Assembly (NCBI RefSeq): GCF_018343665.1
Contig: NZ_JAGYPM010000006.1
Location: forward strand, 1-64,000
DNA length: 64,000 bases
Direction of reading: 5' to 3'
Source of the DNA: Cytobacillus citreus
GTDB lineage: Bacteria; Bacillota; Bacilli; Bacillales; Cytobacillaceae
A program made the position numbers and the translations under genes. Of the stretch, positions 1 through 11,630 are shown piece after piece (position 1 is the stretch's first letter; each line of letters begins with the position of its first letter). Under the pieces are notes generated by a model. That model saw only the letters and a list, made by a program, of their open reading frames with translations, was not told where the DNA came from and searched no databases.

Positions 1-11
1 AATACTTCTAT

Positions 12-1571
<1,560 letters not shown>

Positions 1572-1627
1572 AAGAGTAAGATTAGCTCTTAATATAATAA
1601 TAGAATTAACGTTGACGTTTCTGCTTT

Positions 1628-1769
1628 GTTTAGTTTTCAAAGAACTATTTTTTGAGGCGGAATATCAATATACCATCTCAATCTCAAAGTGTCAAATACT
1701 TTTTTAAAATAATTTCCGCTGTATTAACAACAGGATTATATCTTATCAAAGTATACTAGACATTGTCAA
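1628..1769 (-). promoter_or_regulatory. rRNA operon promoters and leader (boxA-like)
   Basis: On the minus strand a strong sigma-A promoter has -35 TTGACA at 1690-1695 and -10 TATATT at 1667-1672, with a 17-bp spacer. A second TTGACA at 1764-1769 has a poor -10 (GATAAG, 16 bp away) and may be an upstream P1. The leader contains TTCTTTGAAAACTAAAC at 1628-1644, which resembles the boxA antitermination region of Bacillus rRNA operons. The downstream promoter is seen directly; the role of the upstream one is inferred. Confidence 0.75.
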
Positions 1770-1789
1770 CAACTAAAAGATAAATTTAT

Positions 1790-2175
1790 AAAAAACTTTT
1801 CATTTACTATTTATCTATTAGCTGAGGATTATTATATTACTATTATTTTTTTAAAAAAGCAACACCCTGGCTAAAAATATTATCGTTTTTTTATTTTCAT
1901 ATAAATATATAGATATATTGAATAGGTATCTTCATAATGAGTCACTGATGCTGTAATAAAAAGCACGGGGGTTACAGGAAACCGATATAGAATATTTCCG
2001 AAGTGATTCCCATTGTAAATATAGTTCCATATGTCACAGATAAGCAAGGGAAATTTATTCTAATGAAGAACTGAAAAAATATCAGTTTCTTCCTTATACT
2101 TATTAAGATTTATTAATAATGAGAAAAGAACCACCTCAAAGGTGCTGTTTTAATCCCTTAAATCTTAATTCCAGA
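1790..2175. other. Intergenic region, no gene seen
   Basis: This AT-rich spacer lies between the divergent rRNA promoter and the ileS leader. I see no supported gene. A short coding-like stretch around 2010-2065 (plus strand) ends in a stop and may be a decayed fragment. A small hairpin with arms CACCT/AGGTG lies near 2130-2150. Confidence 0.5.
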
Positions 2176-2180
2176 ACTAT

Positions 2181-2209
2181 TTGACAGCTATTTAATCGTC
2201 TGTTACAAT
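2181..2209 (+). promoter_or_regulatory. Sigma-A promoter of the ileS T-box transcript
   Basis: The -35 box TTGACA (2181-2186) and the -10 box TACAAT (2204-2209) are separated by exactly 17 bp. Transcription would start near 2216, just upstream of the T-box leader. Confidence 0.85.
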
Positions 2210-2227
2210 AAATCCCAATAAAAGCAT

Positions 2228-2486
2228 ACAAATTCGTTGATGAGAAAAAGTAGCGTTTCGTCTTGATCCACAGAGAGCTGACATTTTGGTGCAAGTCAGT
2301 GTTCGAGTGTTACGTGAAAATCCTCTCTGAGAAGTTAGACTGAATCTTATAGTAAGTCTAATCGGGCGTCTACCGTTACAAGGAACACGTATGATTGTAC
2401 GTTGCTAAGTGCTATTGATCGGATCAATAGAATTAGGGTGGTATCGCGGTTAACCCCGTCCCTTTACTTGGGACGGGGTTTTTTGT
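2228..2486 (+). promoter_or_regulatory. T-box riboswitch, isoleucine type
   Basis: The leader carries the conserved T-box sequence AGGGTGGTATCGCG at 2435-2448, followed by a terminator with a GC-rich stem and a T run at 2452-2484. In stem I the loop-E-like AGTA is followed by GCGT, which pairs with ACGT just before GAA at 2316-2318. One base later comes ATC (2320-2322), the isoleucine specifier. The same GAA-N-codon spacing is seen in the second T-box of this window. Uncharged tRNA-Ile should stabilise the antiterminator and switch on ileS, as is known for the family. Confidence 0.96.
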
Positions 2487-2521
2487 GTGTTTTTAAACAT
2501 TTTTGTATAGGAGCGATATCT

Positions 2522-5500
2522 ATGAATATGAATGAAAGTAAGGAAACTGTTACTCAGCGTGAAGAACATGTCCGTCACTATTGGACAGAAGAAAACACAT
2601 TTAGACAGTCTGTTCAATCAAGAGAAGGCAAGACACCTTTTGTTTTTTATGAAGGACCACCAACAGCAAATGGTCTGCCCCATGTAGGTCATGCGTTTGG
2701 GCGAACGATTAAAGATGTGGTAGCTCGGTATAAAACAATGCAAGGCTTCCAAGTAGAAAGAAAGGCTGGTTGGGATACACATGGTCTTCCGGTGGAGCTT
2801 GGTGTTGAAAAACAACTGGGCATATCAGGAAAGCATGAGATTGAACGGTATGGCATCGAGTCTTTTATCAATAAATGTAAGGAAAGCGTATTTACCTACG
2901 AGAAAAAGTGGCGTTCATTTACAGAAGAATTAGGTTATTGGGTAGATATGGACAGTCCTTATATGACTTTAAGCAATGAATACATCGAGACTGTATGGAA
3001 CATTTTAAGTAAAGTTCACAAAGATGGCCTCTTGTATAAAGGGCATCGCGTATCACCATATTGCCCTAGCTGTCAAACTTCTTTAAGCTCGCACGAGGTT
3101 GCCCAAGGCTATAAGGATGTAAAAGATTTATCGGCTACTGTAAAATTCAAGCGTCTTGATGCAGACGAAGAATATTTCTTAGGCTGGACAACAACACCTT
3201 GGACATTGCCTGCAAATGTTGCACTCGCCATGAATCCAACCTTAACGTATGTGCGTGCCCAAAAAGAGAATGTGGTTTACATCGTTGCTAAATCATTAGT
3301 AGAAAAAGTCCTTGGTGATCATGTTATCGTGTTAAGTGAACATAGTGGTATTGAATTTGAAGGAGTCCGTTATGCCCCACCATTTAATTATGTAACTGTT
3401 GAGAAAGGACACCAGGTCGTTTTAGCAGACTATGTCACAGAAGACAGCGGAACAGGGATTGTTCACATTGCTCCGGCTTACGGTGAAGATGATTATAAAA
3501 CCGTTCAGCAAAATAATTTTTCCTTTATCAATGTTGTCGATCAACAAGGACGTTATACCGCTGACGTAGTAGAGCTTTCAGGTAGATTTGTGAAGGACTG
3601 TGACGTTGATATTATTAAAATGCTTTCTGAACAAGGCACGCTTTATCATAAAGAAAAATATGAGCACAGCTACCCACATTGTTGGAGATGTGACTCTCCG
3701 TTACTTTACTACGCAACGGATAGCTGGTTTATCAGGATGTCGTCTTTAAAGGAGAAAATGCTTGAGAACAATGCAACTGTTACTTGGTACCCAGAGCATA
3801 TTAAAGATGGACGATTTGGTCACTTCCTTGAAAATCTCGTTGATTGGAATATAAGCAGAAATCGATACTGGGGTACACCTTTAAATGTTTGGGTTTGTTC
3901 TGAATGTGATCACGAAGAGGCACCTAGCAGTATCGAGGAATTACAAAAACTAGCGGCAAAGCCGGTATTAAACGATATCGAACTGCATAAGCCATATATT
4001 GACGAAGTACTATGTACCTGTCCGAAGTGTGAAGGTACTATGCAACGAACGCCTGAAGTTATTGATGTTTGGTTTGATAGTGGCTCGATGCCATTTGCAC
4101 AGCATCACTATCCATTTGAAAACAAAGAAAAATTCGCTACACAATTCCCTGCAGATGTCGTCATTGAAGGAATTGACCAGACGAGAGGATTTTTCTACAG
4201 CCTACTCGCTGTTTCCACACTATTCTCAGGAAAAGCACCGTATAAAAACGTCTTATCACTCGGACATGTACTTGATGAACATGGTCAGAAAATGTCTAAA
4301 AGTAAAGGAAATGCATTGGATCCTATTGAACTTATGAAGGAATACGGTGCAGATGCTCTTCGCTGGTCCTTCTTAGTCGATAGCTCACCGTGGAATCCGA
4401 AACGGTTTTCAAAAAAGATTGTGCAGGATGCAAAATCAAAATTGATTGACACATTAGATAATACGTATAAGTTTTATGCCATGTATGCGAAAATAGATGG
4501 CTATGTATATGACGGGCAGCAAACAGGTCAGAGAACAATCTTAGATGAGTGGATTCTTTCTCGCCTGCATAGTACAGTCAAACTCGTTAATGACTATATG
4601 GAACGTTATCAATTTACCCAAGCAACACGCGAAATGGCAGTATTAGTTGATGAATTGAGCAATTGGTATGTTCGACGATCAAGAAATCGTTTTTGGGCAT
4701 CTGGGCTTACAGAAGATAAACGAGCCGCTTATTCAACGCTATTTGAAGCACTTAGTACAATAAGCCGCTTGTTAGCTCCGTTTGTACCATTTGTATCAGA
4801 AGATATTCATTTGAAGCTTCATCAAGATAGCGTACACTTACAAGACTATCCAAAAGCAAATGCTTCCATGATCAAACCTGATTTAGAAGCAGACATGCAA
4901 ACGATCCAAAAAATAGTGGAGCTTGGACGCAGCATTCGCAATGCCAAAAACATGAGGGTTAAGCAGCCTTTACAGCAAATGATTGTATGGCGTAAAGAAG
5001 GCAAACAGCTTTTACACGACTATACAGATATCATTAAAAACGAGCTAAATGTTAAAAATGTAGTTTATACAGAAGATTTATCACAATATGAATCGACTGT
5101 CTTTAAATTGAATTTCAAAACAGCCGGTGCTGTATTCGGTAAACAAATAAACGCAGTCAAACAATATGTCGATAATATACAGGATGCCGAGAAACGAGCG
5201 TTACTAGATGATGGCCAACTAGAAATAATTGTAGAGGGGCAAACGGTAACATTACTGAAAGAGCATATAAATGTGGAATATGTAGTCGCGACTGGCTTTG
5301 AGATGACTGGCGATCAGCAGTTAAAGGTGCTATTAGATGTAAAACTCACACCTCAACTAGTGGAGGAAGGTCAAGTTAGAGAATTAATTAGATCAATTCA
5401 AGATACTCGGAAAAAAAGAGATTTACCTGTCGAGAAGTATATATCGATCCATATTTCAGCCACAGATGAAATTAGAGAAAAAATTCAATTTTTTGAAGGA

Positions 5501-5617
5501 CTAATTAAAGAAAATGTCCTTGTTCACAACATTAGCTTTGGAATGCAAGATGATTCCGAACAACACATTGAAGTAAAGTTTGGCGATGAGATCGTGAAGG
5601 TTTCATTGAGATATTAG
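2522..5617 (+). CDS. ileS: Isoleucyl-tRNA synthetase, type 2 (eukaryote-like)
   Basis: This class I aminoacyl-tRNA synthetase charges tRNA-Ile in the cytoplasm. The 1031-residue product shows the HIGH motif as HVGH (about residue 57), the [10 protein letters not shown] block, a CP1 editing domain, Cys pairs CPSC and CPKC, and KMSKSKGN near residue 600. The length and sequence match the long IleRS2 class rather than the roughly 920-residue IleRS1 of Bacillus subtilis. IleRS2 enzymes are known to tolerate mupirocin. The start at 2522 follows AGGAG with 8-nt spacing; the frame is open upstream only because it crosses the T-box. The gene is monocistronic. Whether a second ileS exists elsewhere cannot be seen. 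Confidence 0.97.
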   Translation: MNMNESKETVTQREEHVRHYWTEENTFRQSVQSREGKTPFVFYEGPPTANGLPHVGHAFGRTIKDVVARYKTMQGFQVERKAGWDTHGLPVELGVEKQLGISGKHEIERYGIESFINKCKESVFTYEKKWRSFTEELGYWVDMDSPYMTLSNEYIETVWNILSKVHKDGLLYKGHRVSPYCPSCQTSLSSHEVAQGYKDVKDLSATVKFKRLDADEEYFLGWTTTPWTLPANVALAMNPTLTYVRAQKENVVYIVAKSLVEKVLGDHVIVLSEHSGIEFEGVRYAPPFNYVTVEKGHQVVLADYVTEDSGTGIVHIAPAYGEDDYKTVQQNNFSFINVVDQQGRYTADVVELSGRFVKDCDVDIIKMLSEQGTLYHKEKYEHSYPHCWRCDSPLLYYATDSWFIRMSSLKEKMLENNATVTWYPEHIKDGRFGHFLENLVDWNISRNRYWGTPLNVWVCSECDHEEAPSSIEELQKLAAKPVLNDIELHKPYIDEVLCTCPKCEGTMQRTPEVIDVWFDSGSMPFAQHHYPFENKEKFATQFPADVVIEGIDQTRGFFYSLLAVSTLFSGKAPYKNVLSLGHVLDEHGQKMSKSKGNALDPIELMKEYGADALRWSFLVDSSPWNPKRFSKKIVQDAKSKLIDTLDNTYKFYAMYAKIDGYVYDGQQTGQRTILDEWILSRLHSTVKLVNDYMERYQFTQATREMAVLVDELSNWYVRRSRNRFWASGLTEDKRAAYSTLFEALSTISRLLAPFVPFVSEDIHLKLHQDSVHLQDYPKANASMIKPDLEADMQTIQKIVELGRSIRNAKNMRVKQPLQQMIVWRKEGKQLLHDYTDIIKNELNVKNVVYTEDLSQYESTVFKLNFKTAGAVFGKQINAVKQYVDNIQDAEKRALLDDGQLEIIVEGQTVTLLKEHINVEYVVATGFEMTGDQQLKVLLDVKLTPQLVEEGQVRELIRSIQDTRKKRDLPVEKYISIHISATDEIREKIQFFEGLIKENVLVHNISFGMQDDSEQHIEVKFGDEIVKVSLRY

Positions 5618-5627
5618 ACAGAAAAAG

Positions 5628-5676
5628 AAGCATTGCAAACAGTTATATTTTCAAAGCTGTTTGTAGTGCTTTTTTA
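5628..5676 (+). terminator. Terminator of ileS
   Basis: A 14-bp imperfect stem (AGCATTGCAAACAG paired with CTGTTTGTAGTGCT) is followed by a T run. It lies 11 bp after the ileS stop codon. Confidence 0.85.
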
Positions 5677-6080
5677 CACAAAGCCCGACATTCACTTCGA
5701 AGACTTGAAAACCTAGTCTACATTGTTTCGTTGCCAGAAGCCGAAGCATCTTGATCTAGTCTAAACTAGCTTTTTAATAGTTTACGAATCAGGCGATCTT
5801 TTTAAAAAAAATGAATGAGCTTCTTCTTATTTAGTATTCCATTTTTCCCTAACTACAGAAGTTAATTTTCATAGTAGTTGAATAACAGACTGAAGTCTTA
5901 CAACATCAACAAGAAACTAAAAAAAGTCCTGTTTAAATTAATACAGGACTTTATTAAAAATTAGCAATCTTTTTATTAATTATTGAACTTTATTTAAGGT
6001 TATTAAACTTTATTTTAAAGCTACAATAGATAGTCCTTTACTAAAAATAGCTTTAAATTAAATTATTATTAATTTAATAA
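5677..6080. other. Intergenic region with a hairpin terminator
   Basis: No gene is supported. A 10-bp perfect stem AAAGTCCTGT/ACAGGACTTT at 5923-5951, flanked by A and T runs, can terminate in both directions. It probably serves the minus-strand phosphodiesterase gene that ends at 6081. Confidence 0.6.
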
Positions 6081-7157
6081 TTAGTAAATCTTCTCACTCT
6101 TCGGTGCCTTATAGTCCTTAGGTAACTTGAATCCACGGACCTCCATGACCTCACGTAGACGGTCAGGATAGTTGGTAATGATTCCGTCGACTCCGTCGTC
6201 AATAAGCTTATTCATCGTTGGCATATCGTCGATTGTCCAGGGAATGACCTTCATACCAGCCTTGTGTGCATCCTCCACCATGTCCTTTGTTACATAACTT
6301 ATGTAGTTATCGTCAGTGATTTTTCCATTTTGCGGGAAACCATGAACAGGAGAGATTGCATCCGCACCAAACGATTTGGCTGCTGCTACAAGGTCTCCAT
6401 CAAAATCATCGATATCGATTCCACCCAACCATGGTGAAGCTCCTGGTTGCCCTGGCTCTAAGAATTGCGGACCATTGGTTAGTGCCACGATAGGTAAACT
6501 CGGCTCTACCTCTTTTATACGCATAAGCGTGCCCCAGTCGAAGCTTTGAATAGAAACGCGGTCAAGCATTCCCGCCTCGCGAATCTCGCATGTAACGATT
6601 TGCACGAACTCTTCACGTGGAGCAGTCTCCCATGGTGCAGCAGCCTCTACCTTCGTCTCAATATTCAGCCACACTTTTTTTGCCTTATAGTGCTTCACAA
6701 GGTCAAGAACCTCACTTAGCAACGGCATTTTAGCACCTGGGCTCGATTGCTGCTCTGGGTACTCAGGCTTGGTAATTGTGCCACAATCCATCGTACGGAT
6801 CTGAGCAACTGTGAGGTCCTTTACAAACTTACCCACGTAGGGAAACTCTGGATCTCCAGTAAATGCCGGACGCGTATCCTTACAGTTTCTACCTGAGATT
6901 TTTCGATCATGCGTAACAACTGCCTGATGATCCTCCGTAATTTGTACGTCAAGCTCTAGTGTGCTTACACCCATTTCAAGCGCATGGGAGAACGATGCAA
7001 TGGTCGACTCAACAGTTAGCCCCATTCCCCCGCGATGTGCCTGAAGGTCAAACGTCTTTGGACCAAAGCTGTCCGACTCATTATCAGCCAAAGCGGGCTG
7101 GGTTGAACACACCATAAGTGCAGCCATCGCTACGGCTAAAAACTTTTTCCTTTTCAT
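6081..7157 (-). CDS. Secreted glycerophosphodiester phosphodiesterase family protein
   Basis: This is a GDPD-family phosphodiesterase that would hydrolyse glycerophosphodiesters outside the cell. It has 358 residues when started at the ATG at 7157, which is preceded by AAGGAG with 8-nt spacing; an upstream in-frame GTG at 7166 is a poorer start. The N terminus is a signal peptide (MKRKKFLAVAMAALMVCSTQ, cleavage after ALA). The catalytic motifs AHRGG, ELDVQ and THDR follow, and the C-terminal TIDD and GIITNYP are typical. The style is closer to actinobacterial secreted GDPDs than to Bacillus GlpQ. A sampled stretch is near 47 percent GC, well above the neighbours, which suggests transfer. The substrate is unknown. 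Confidence 0.88.
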   Translation of the reverse strand: MKRKKFLAVAMAALMVCSTQPALADNESDSFGPKTFDLQAHRGGMGLTVESTIASFSHALEMGVSTLELDVQITEDHQAVVTHDRKISGRNCKDTRPAFTGDPEFPYVGKFVKDLTVAQIRTMDCGTITKPEYPEQQSSPGAKMPLLSEVLDLVKHYKAKKVWLNIETKVEAAAPWETAPREEFVQIVTCEIREAGMLDRVSIQSFDWGTLMRIKEVEPSLPIVALTNGPQFLEPGQPGASPWLGGIDIDDFDGDLVAAAKSFGADAISPVHGFPQNGKITDDNYISYVTKDMVEDAHKAGMKVIPWTIDDMPTMNKLIDDGVDGIITNYPDRLREVMEVRGFKLPKDYKAPKSEKIY

Positions 7158-7874
7158 CCTCTCCACTCCTTATAAATCTAGTATCTTTATAAGAATAGTT
7201 AAAAAGTGTAAATCCTTAATTAAATAGATGTTAAAATTGGATAAAGAAGAGATGATTGGAAATGAAATTAAACATTTTATTGAGATTATTAGAAAGATTT
7301 TAATAGATAGAGGTCTGTTTCACTTCAAACTTCACAATCTCAGATCTCCTTAAAAATACGATTTTATTTGGGAGTTTTCCTCAACAATCTGGCCAATACA
7401 CGAAAAAGACGCATTTCTATATAAACGGCACGATTGTGAATAGCCGGTTTCTTTTATCAGGCAGATGAAGATGACACTTACAAAGCATCCTTTGTTTTTA
7501 TTGGAAGCATTATATCCCAAAGACCAGTGCTTGCAGCTTGAGGTACTAACTTTTCCCCCCTCAATTAAGTATTCATTTATTAATCGTTTAAGCCACAATA
7601 AAGGTTACAAAATTTTACTTTCATTGGAATTAATATTCTATAGGATTCTGTACCTATATAAAAAGACCGTCCTTATGACGGCCTTTTTATATTTAAATGA
7701 ACCTAATAAGCTACCCAGTGATTTTTCTACATACTTTAATAATTTCTTCATTATAAAAGGATTTTCCTCCCTTAGCTTAACTGCTCTGCTAATTGGACAT
7801 GAAAATGCACCAAAAACGGTAGGCATGTCTTAAATTCTTGCACCAATTACTGATATCATAGACAAAATCCTAGT
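7158..7874. other. Intergenic region with a bidirectional terminator
   Basis: About 700 bases hold no supported gene. Short frames at 7350-7598 and 7465-7833 have no ribosome binding site and no recognisable similarity. A hairpin with arms AAAAAG-A-CCGTC and GACGG-C-CTTTTT at 7660-7688 works as a terminator in both directions. Confidence 0.6.
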
Positions 7875-8429
7875 TTAATTAATCCAATTTGGAATATGGC
7901 GACCAAAGTATTTACCGATTTTCTCCACTTCAGTCATAATACGACTTATTCCAACCTCAGATAAAAACCAGTTTTCCTTGGTTATTCCATACCTATCGAT
8001 TACGGGCGAAACGAAGAACTCCGTTTCTTTTGGGAATTCCGCTTGATAAGATAGTAATGCTCGACGGGCATGTCCTGCTTTACAGACAATTATAACTTTT
8101 CTAGGTTGTATTCCCATTTTTCGTAGAACTTCCAATGAAAAACGTGCATTTTCAAAAGTATTTTGCGCTTTATCTTCCTTTAATATTGCTTCTTCAGACA
8201 CTCCATTTGCAATGCCAATCTTTTGTAAGTAATCCCATTCAGTCGTTCCAGCATATGGATTATATCCCCCAGATGGAAGTATGCACGGTGCTAATCCTTG
8301 TTTATACAAGAAAGCAGCTTTTTCCATAAGCTGAGGATGGTTAGCACCAGGAACTAAAATTACATCTGCTGGAGCAATTTCGGTTTCCACGAAAATAAAG
8401 TTGGTAATGCAATCGAATGGATAAGACAT
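7875..8429 (-). CDS. YdcF/DUF218-family protein
   Basis: The 184-residue protein matches the YdcF/SanA/ElyC (DUF218) fold. An early VILVPGA strand is followed by PSGGYNPY, an NTFENARF block and the VIIVCKAGHARRALLSYQ segment typical of the family. There is no membrane anchor, so it is probably cytoplasmic. The start is well placed behind AAAGGAGG with 8 nt to the ATG. The family has few members of known function, and the substrate here is unknown. Confidence 0.85.
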   Translation of the reverse strand: MSYPFDCITNFIFVETEIAPADVILVPGANHPQLMEKAAFLYKQGLAPCILPSGGYNPYAGTTEWDYLQKIGIANGVSEEAILKEDKAQNTFENARFSLEVLRKMGIQPRKVIIVCKAGHARRALLSYQAEFPKETEFFVSPVIDRYGITKENWFLSEVGISRIMTEVEKIGKYFGRHIPNWIN

Positions 8430-8648
8430 TGTTTATTCCTCCTTTCTCTTCGGGCTACTTTCGATACTATGGGACAGTAAGATGGTTATTGAAGATTATG
8501 AACTTTACTATCCATTTCCTCTAAAAATATTTATCTAGCGCAGGATTTCTAGAACAGTAAGAGAATTATTCATTATTATTATTTTATTTAGTTTCATTAC
8601 AAAGGATTGGAGTAAAAACATGGTAGGGTTAGAAAAATCAAGCCAGAA

Positions 8649-9055
8649 ATGACCTACAGCCTTAAATGTAGTGTTTTACGTCTTCACCTGACAGTTGAGG
8701 ACTGCAAATATGATACAGATCATGAAGATAGTGTGGATCATTTTATCAAGGAAGGCTAATCAGTATTGCTTCCTTTTGCGTTGAAAAGAATCCTGATTTT
8801 ACTATTAGAAAGCAATATCTCTTGCGGGGAATGGTAACCCTTGAAGAGTTTAGGAAATTAGGAACAGGGAGATTACTTGTTACCTTTGCCGAAAATTTGA
8901 TAAAAGAACAGGGGTTTGACCTATTATGGTGCAAAGCAAGAACCACAGTACAAGAATACTATAATAAATTAGGTTTTAAAGTACATGGTGAAACCTTTGA
9001 TTATCCTCCTATTGGTCCACATATTGTGATGTATAAAAATAAACATAAACACTAA
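8649..9055 (+). pseudogene. GNAT acetyltransferase, frameshifted
   Basis: Two frames together encode a GNAT-like N-acetyltransferase. The first frame (from 8649) ends at a stop at 8757 after HEDSVDHFIKEG. The second frame continues with ISIASFCVEKNP, then LLRGMVTLEEFRKLGTG (the acetyl-CoA binding motif A), WCKART and YYNKLGFKVHGE to a stop at 9055. The break is near 8750. The gene is probably dead, or the sequence has an indel there. Confidence 0.8.
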
Positions 9056-9088
9056 GAGGTCAATCACCAACAGAGATTGACCTCTTTA
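9055..9088 (+). terminator. Terminator after the GNAT pseudogene
   Basis: A perfect 11-bp stem AGAGGTCAATC/GATTGACCTCT is followed by TTT. A second hairpin, TAGCCGTT/AACGGCTA, lies about 60 bp further on, near 9142-9167. Confidence 0.75.
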
Positions 9089-9289
9089 CCTTATTAAAAC
9101 ATCCTCACTACAATTACTATTTTAATTATAGTCAAATACACATAGCCGTTTTCCAACGGCTATACTATTAACTCAACTAGTTTTATAATATTTTTTCATT
9201 CTCAAATTGTCGTATTTTTAGAGGAAACTCTCAGGTGTTATTCAGAGAAATTAGATTTTATTAAGATAGGTGGGCAACTTCAAGGAAAA

Positions 9290-9527
9290 GAAGGTCAGCG
9301 TTAACAGAAGCAGCTCATTCAGTAAGAGGATCCATGCACTGTATAGGCCGTACTGCCTCACGAAAAGGCAAAAAACGTACTGGTATTGTAGTCGCTCATG
9401 CATGTTACGTATGTCTTATTATCTATTAACCCGAAAAGAAATGTATGTAGACTTAGGCGAAACAAACCCAACCCTCCCTACTTTAATAAAGCTACCGTTA
9501 GAAGGATATACGTATAATTGGGAATAA
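9290..9527 (+). pseudogene. IS110-family transposase C-terminal remnant
   Basis: Read across two frames, this stretch resembles the C terminus of an IS110/IS1111-type transposase. The first frame gives EAAHSVRGSMHCIGRTASRK and KGKKRTGIVVAHA. The second gives YYLLTRKEMYVDLGE, which matches the family's final AHxxLxxxYxLL...YxDLG pattern. The N-terminal DEDD catalytic part is missing. No terminal repeats were recognised. Confidence 0.65.
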
Positions 9528-9688
9528 AGTTCCTTTTTTACAAAAAATCCCTCACTCGTTACTTAAATATGATTGACACTAGTTTTACCGGACCATTGTA
9601 GATGACCGCCTAATCCGAGTGTGTGCCAGGGTTATTGAGTGATCGGGAATCCAGTAATTAAGTTAATCGTATGTTGTTAATGGCACCA

Positions 9689-10207
9689 TTAAATCAGCAA
9701 GTTATCTAAAAGTAATTTTATCTCTTTTATTTGTTCTATGTGCCGCTGTTCATGAAAATATATCAGGTCAATCCATTGATCAAGAAGTAATTCACCTAAA
9801 GCAGGATGCTTCACTGATTTTTCCGCCAATATGGATTTATCTTCTATAGTGCTAAGAAAAGTCATCAATTTTTTTCTCGAATCGTTTAACAAATCAATTA
9901 TTTGCTGAACTTCAAATGGTTCTACATCTGGTTCTACGATTTTTGGAGCTTTAATCTTTTTCGTTCTATCCAAATATATAAGTTGAACGTTTTTACGTTC
10001 TTTTTGAGTACTATCAATCTCTTTTAATCCCCATGCAATGGCCTTTATTGATGCCTCTTCCACTAAAACTAAATGATGGCAAACTTGTGCTATACTCCAC
10101 ATATTCATATCAGGCTTACTATTAAATTGAGCATCACTTAATATAGTAATCTCCTTTAGTAAGTTATTTCTCGTTTCATACAGATTGTCATTTACTAATT
10201 TATTCAT
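9689..10207 (-). CDS. DinB-superfamily protein
   Basis: The 172-residue protein has the DinB/YfiT four-helix layout. The WSIAQVCHHL helix and the FHEQRHIEQI helix supply the His residues that bind a divalent metal in this family. DinB-fold proteins include thiol transferases and damage-inducible proteins of unknown function. The start is supported by AAAGGGGG. It is probably monocistronic. Confidence 0.85.
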   Translation of the reverse strand: MNKLVNDNLYETRNNLLKEITILSDAQFNSKPDMNMWSIAQVCHHLVLVEEASIKAIAWGLKEIDSTQKERKNVQLIYLDRTKKIKAPKIVEPDVEPFEVQQIIDLLNDSRKKLMTFLSTIEDKSILAEKSVKHPALGELLLDQWIDLIYFHEQRHIEQIKEIKLLLDNLLI

Positions 10208-10351
10208 GAGATTTCCCCCTTTACCAGAAAATGCATAGTTAGATCCCTATTATGTATATATTCTCTACGATGAAAAGTATTCTCCTGAGCTTTCTTTCAT
10301 ATATTTAAGTTTAGTAGCTGATTGATCTTCTTCATTTAGAATTTATCCGAA

Positions 10352-10526
10352 CTAGAGTTGTAGTAGAAAGAAAGGTACTGCCAACGGCTCGTGCCATTCC
10401 TTAGCTTTAGCTAATACTTGAGCATCTAACCGCCCGCAGCAGGTTCCGTTAGTCAACATGAAAGAAATGAATTCGTTGACCTCATTAATTAAGCCTGTTG
10501 GCCCCCCCTTAGTCCAATCAGATTGT
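10352..10526 (-). pseudogene. Coding-like fragment of unknown identity
   Basis: One minus-strand frame reads coherently for about 55 codons and contains NEVNEFISFMLTNGTCCGRL and AQVLAKAKEWHEPLAV before the stop at 10352-10354. It has no start codon with a ribosome binding site, and upstream it runs into the end of the VOC gene in another frame. I do not recognise the family. It looks like the tail of a lost gene. Confidence 0.35.
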
Positions 10527-10883
10527 TTATAAACGAGTACAAATGCGTAATTGATTTCCGTCAGGGTCTACGACTGTCATCATGCGAAGCCCTTCAAGAT
10601 CTTCATTTGGAGGCTCAGTAATACTGATATCTTTTTTACTCTTTAATTCGTTGTACCAGTTATCAACATTAGGAACAAATAAGTGATTTAATCCACCAAC
10701 CTGGCAGTCTCCAGTATGTTCAGTTAAATAAATAGTCAAATCATCCTTAGTGATTTGAACAAAAACAGGAAAATGAGGTTCAAACCGATGCTCCCAGTCG
10801 ATTTGAAAGCCCATTCCTTCCACATAAAACGCCTTACTCCTTGTATAATCAGTAATGCGGAATGCAGGAATCACTTTTTGCAT
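10527..10883 (-). CDS. VOC/glyoxalase-superfamily protein
   Basis: This 118-residue protein belongs to the vicinal-oxygen-chelate fold, of the kind that includes bleomycin-binding proteins. It starts VIPAFRITDYTRSKAFYVEG and ends DPDGNQLRI, both typical. The start at 10883 follows GGAGG; the longer frame from 10898 would place that site inside the coding region. Members are metal-dependent enzymes or drug-binding proteins; the ligand here is not predictable. Confidence 0.85.
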   Translation of the reverse strand: MQKVIPAFRITDYTRSKAFYVEGMGFQIDWEHRFEPHFPVFVQITKDDLTIYLTEHTGDCQVGGLNHLFVPNVDNWYNELKSKKDISITEPPNEDLEGLRMMTVVDPDGNQLRICTRL

Positions 10884-10944
10884 ATTGACACCCTCCATAA
10901 TTAGTTATTCCTATTATTTTCAACAAGCCGTTTATAAGGTCCTA

Positions 10945-11012
10945 CACCGTTACTTCAAAAACAAAAAACAATCCTTCGCTTTTGAAGTATCGCCCCCATT
11001 CGCTTAATTAGA
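10945..11012 (-). repeat. Dispersed terminator-like repeat, copy a
   Basis: This copy contains the block TTTTGAAGTATCGCCCCC followed by ATTCGCTTAATTAG, matching the copies near 22430 and 23800. It lies between the methyltransferase stop and the VOC gene on the minus strand and can act as the methyltransferase terminator. Its hairpin is degenerate. Confidence 0.5.
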
Positions 11013-11021
11013 ATCGAACTG

Positions 11022-11630
11022 TTACTTAGAGGGTCTTGCACGTATTAAATAGATGATATCTGACCAATAACGTTCGATATGATCGACCTGAAGATTAGAT
11101 TTTTCAATTATCTTATCGATATTTCTGTTACAATGACACCCAGATATTTTAGCATATAGTGGGTCAATCATTTTTTGAGTAAAGGATAGCAATGGATTAG
11201 AGCTCAGACCATGTTCCATTAACAATATGATCCCATCCTTACGGCACCAACTATTAAATTTACTTAATGTTACAATTGGTTCAGGATAACTGCAAAGTGA
11301 AAGGGTTGATACGATACAGTCAAAAGAGTTGTGTTCTAAAATCAACTCATCAATATCTTCCTGTATAAACTCTGCTTTCACTTGAAAAATTGATGCTGCC
11401 CTTTTGGCACTCTTAATCATCTCTGAGCTAAAATCAACTCCTGTTATTTCAACATTATTCCTATCATAATAAGGAAAGTTCGCTCCAGCTCCAACTCCGA
11501 CCTCTAAGACTTTTCCGTATGCGTTTTTTATTATTTTATTTCTCAATCCAGCAAGCTTTTGATTAGCAAGATTATTTTCATACATTTTTACCTGTTTATC
11601 ATATTTTTTAATTAGCTTTTCTTTTTTCAT
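11022..11630 (-). CDS. Class I SAM-dependent methyltransferase
   Basis: The 202-residue protein shows motif I VLEVGVGAGANFPYY, the acidic loop ITGVDFSSEM, and a later SFDCIVSTLSLCS strand, as in UbiE/MenG-like methyltransferases. It is cytoplasmic. The start at 11630 follows AGGAAG. The C-terminal part carries CHCNRNID. It stands alone, so no substrate can be inferred. Confidence 0.88.
   Translation of the reverse strand: MKKEKLIKKYDKQVKMYENNLANQKLAGLRNKIIKNAYGKVLEVGVGAGANFPYYDRNNVEITGVDFSSEMIKSAKRAASIFQVKAEFIQEDIDELILEHNSFDCIVSTLSLCSYPEPIVTLSKFNSWCRKDGIILLMEHGLSSNPLLSFTQKMIDPLYAKISGCHCNRNIDKIIEKSNLQVDHIERYWSDIIYLIRARPSK

Noticed and set aside
1735-1769. TATAAT at 1735-1740 as partner of the upstream rRNA TTGACA
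   Set aside because: The spacing of 23 bp is too long for sigma-A; the downstream pair with 17 bp is preferred.
2402-2521. N-terminal extension of the ileS frame
   Set aside because: It crosses the T-box and its terminator; the start at 2522 has a good ribosome binding site and matches the family N terminus.
7350-7833. Overlapping frames on both strands in the spacer after the GDPD gene
   Set aside because: No binding sites, no recognisable family, and they run through a terminator hairpin.
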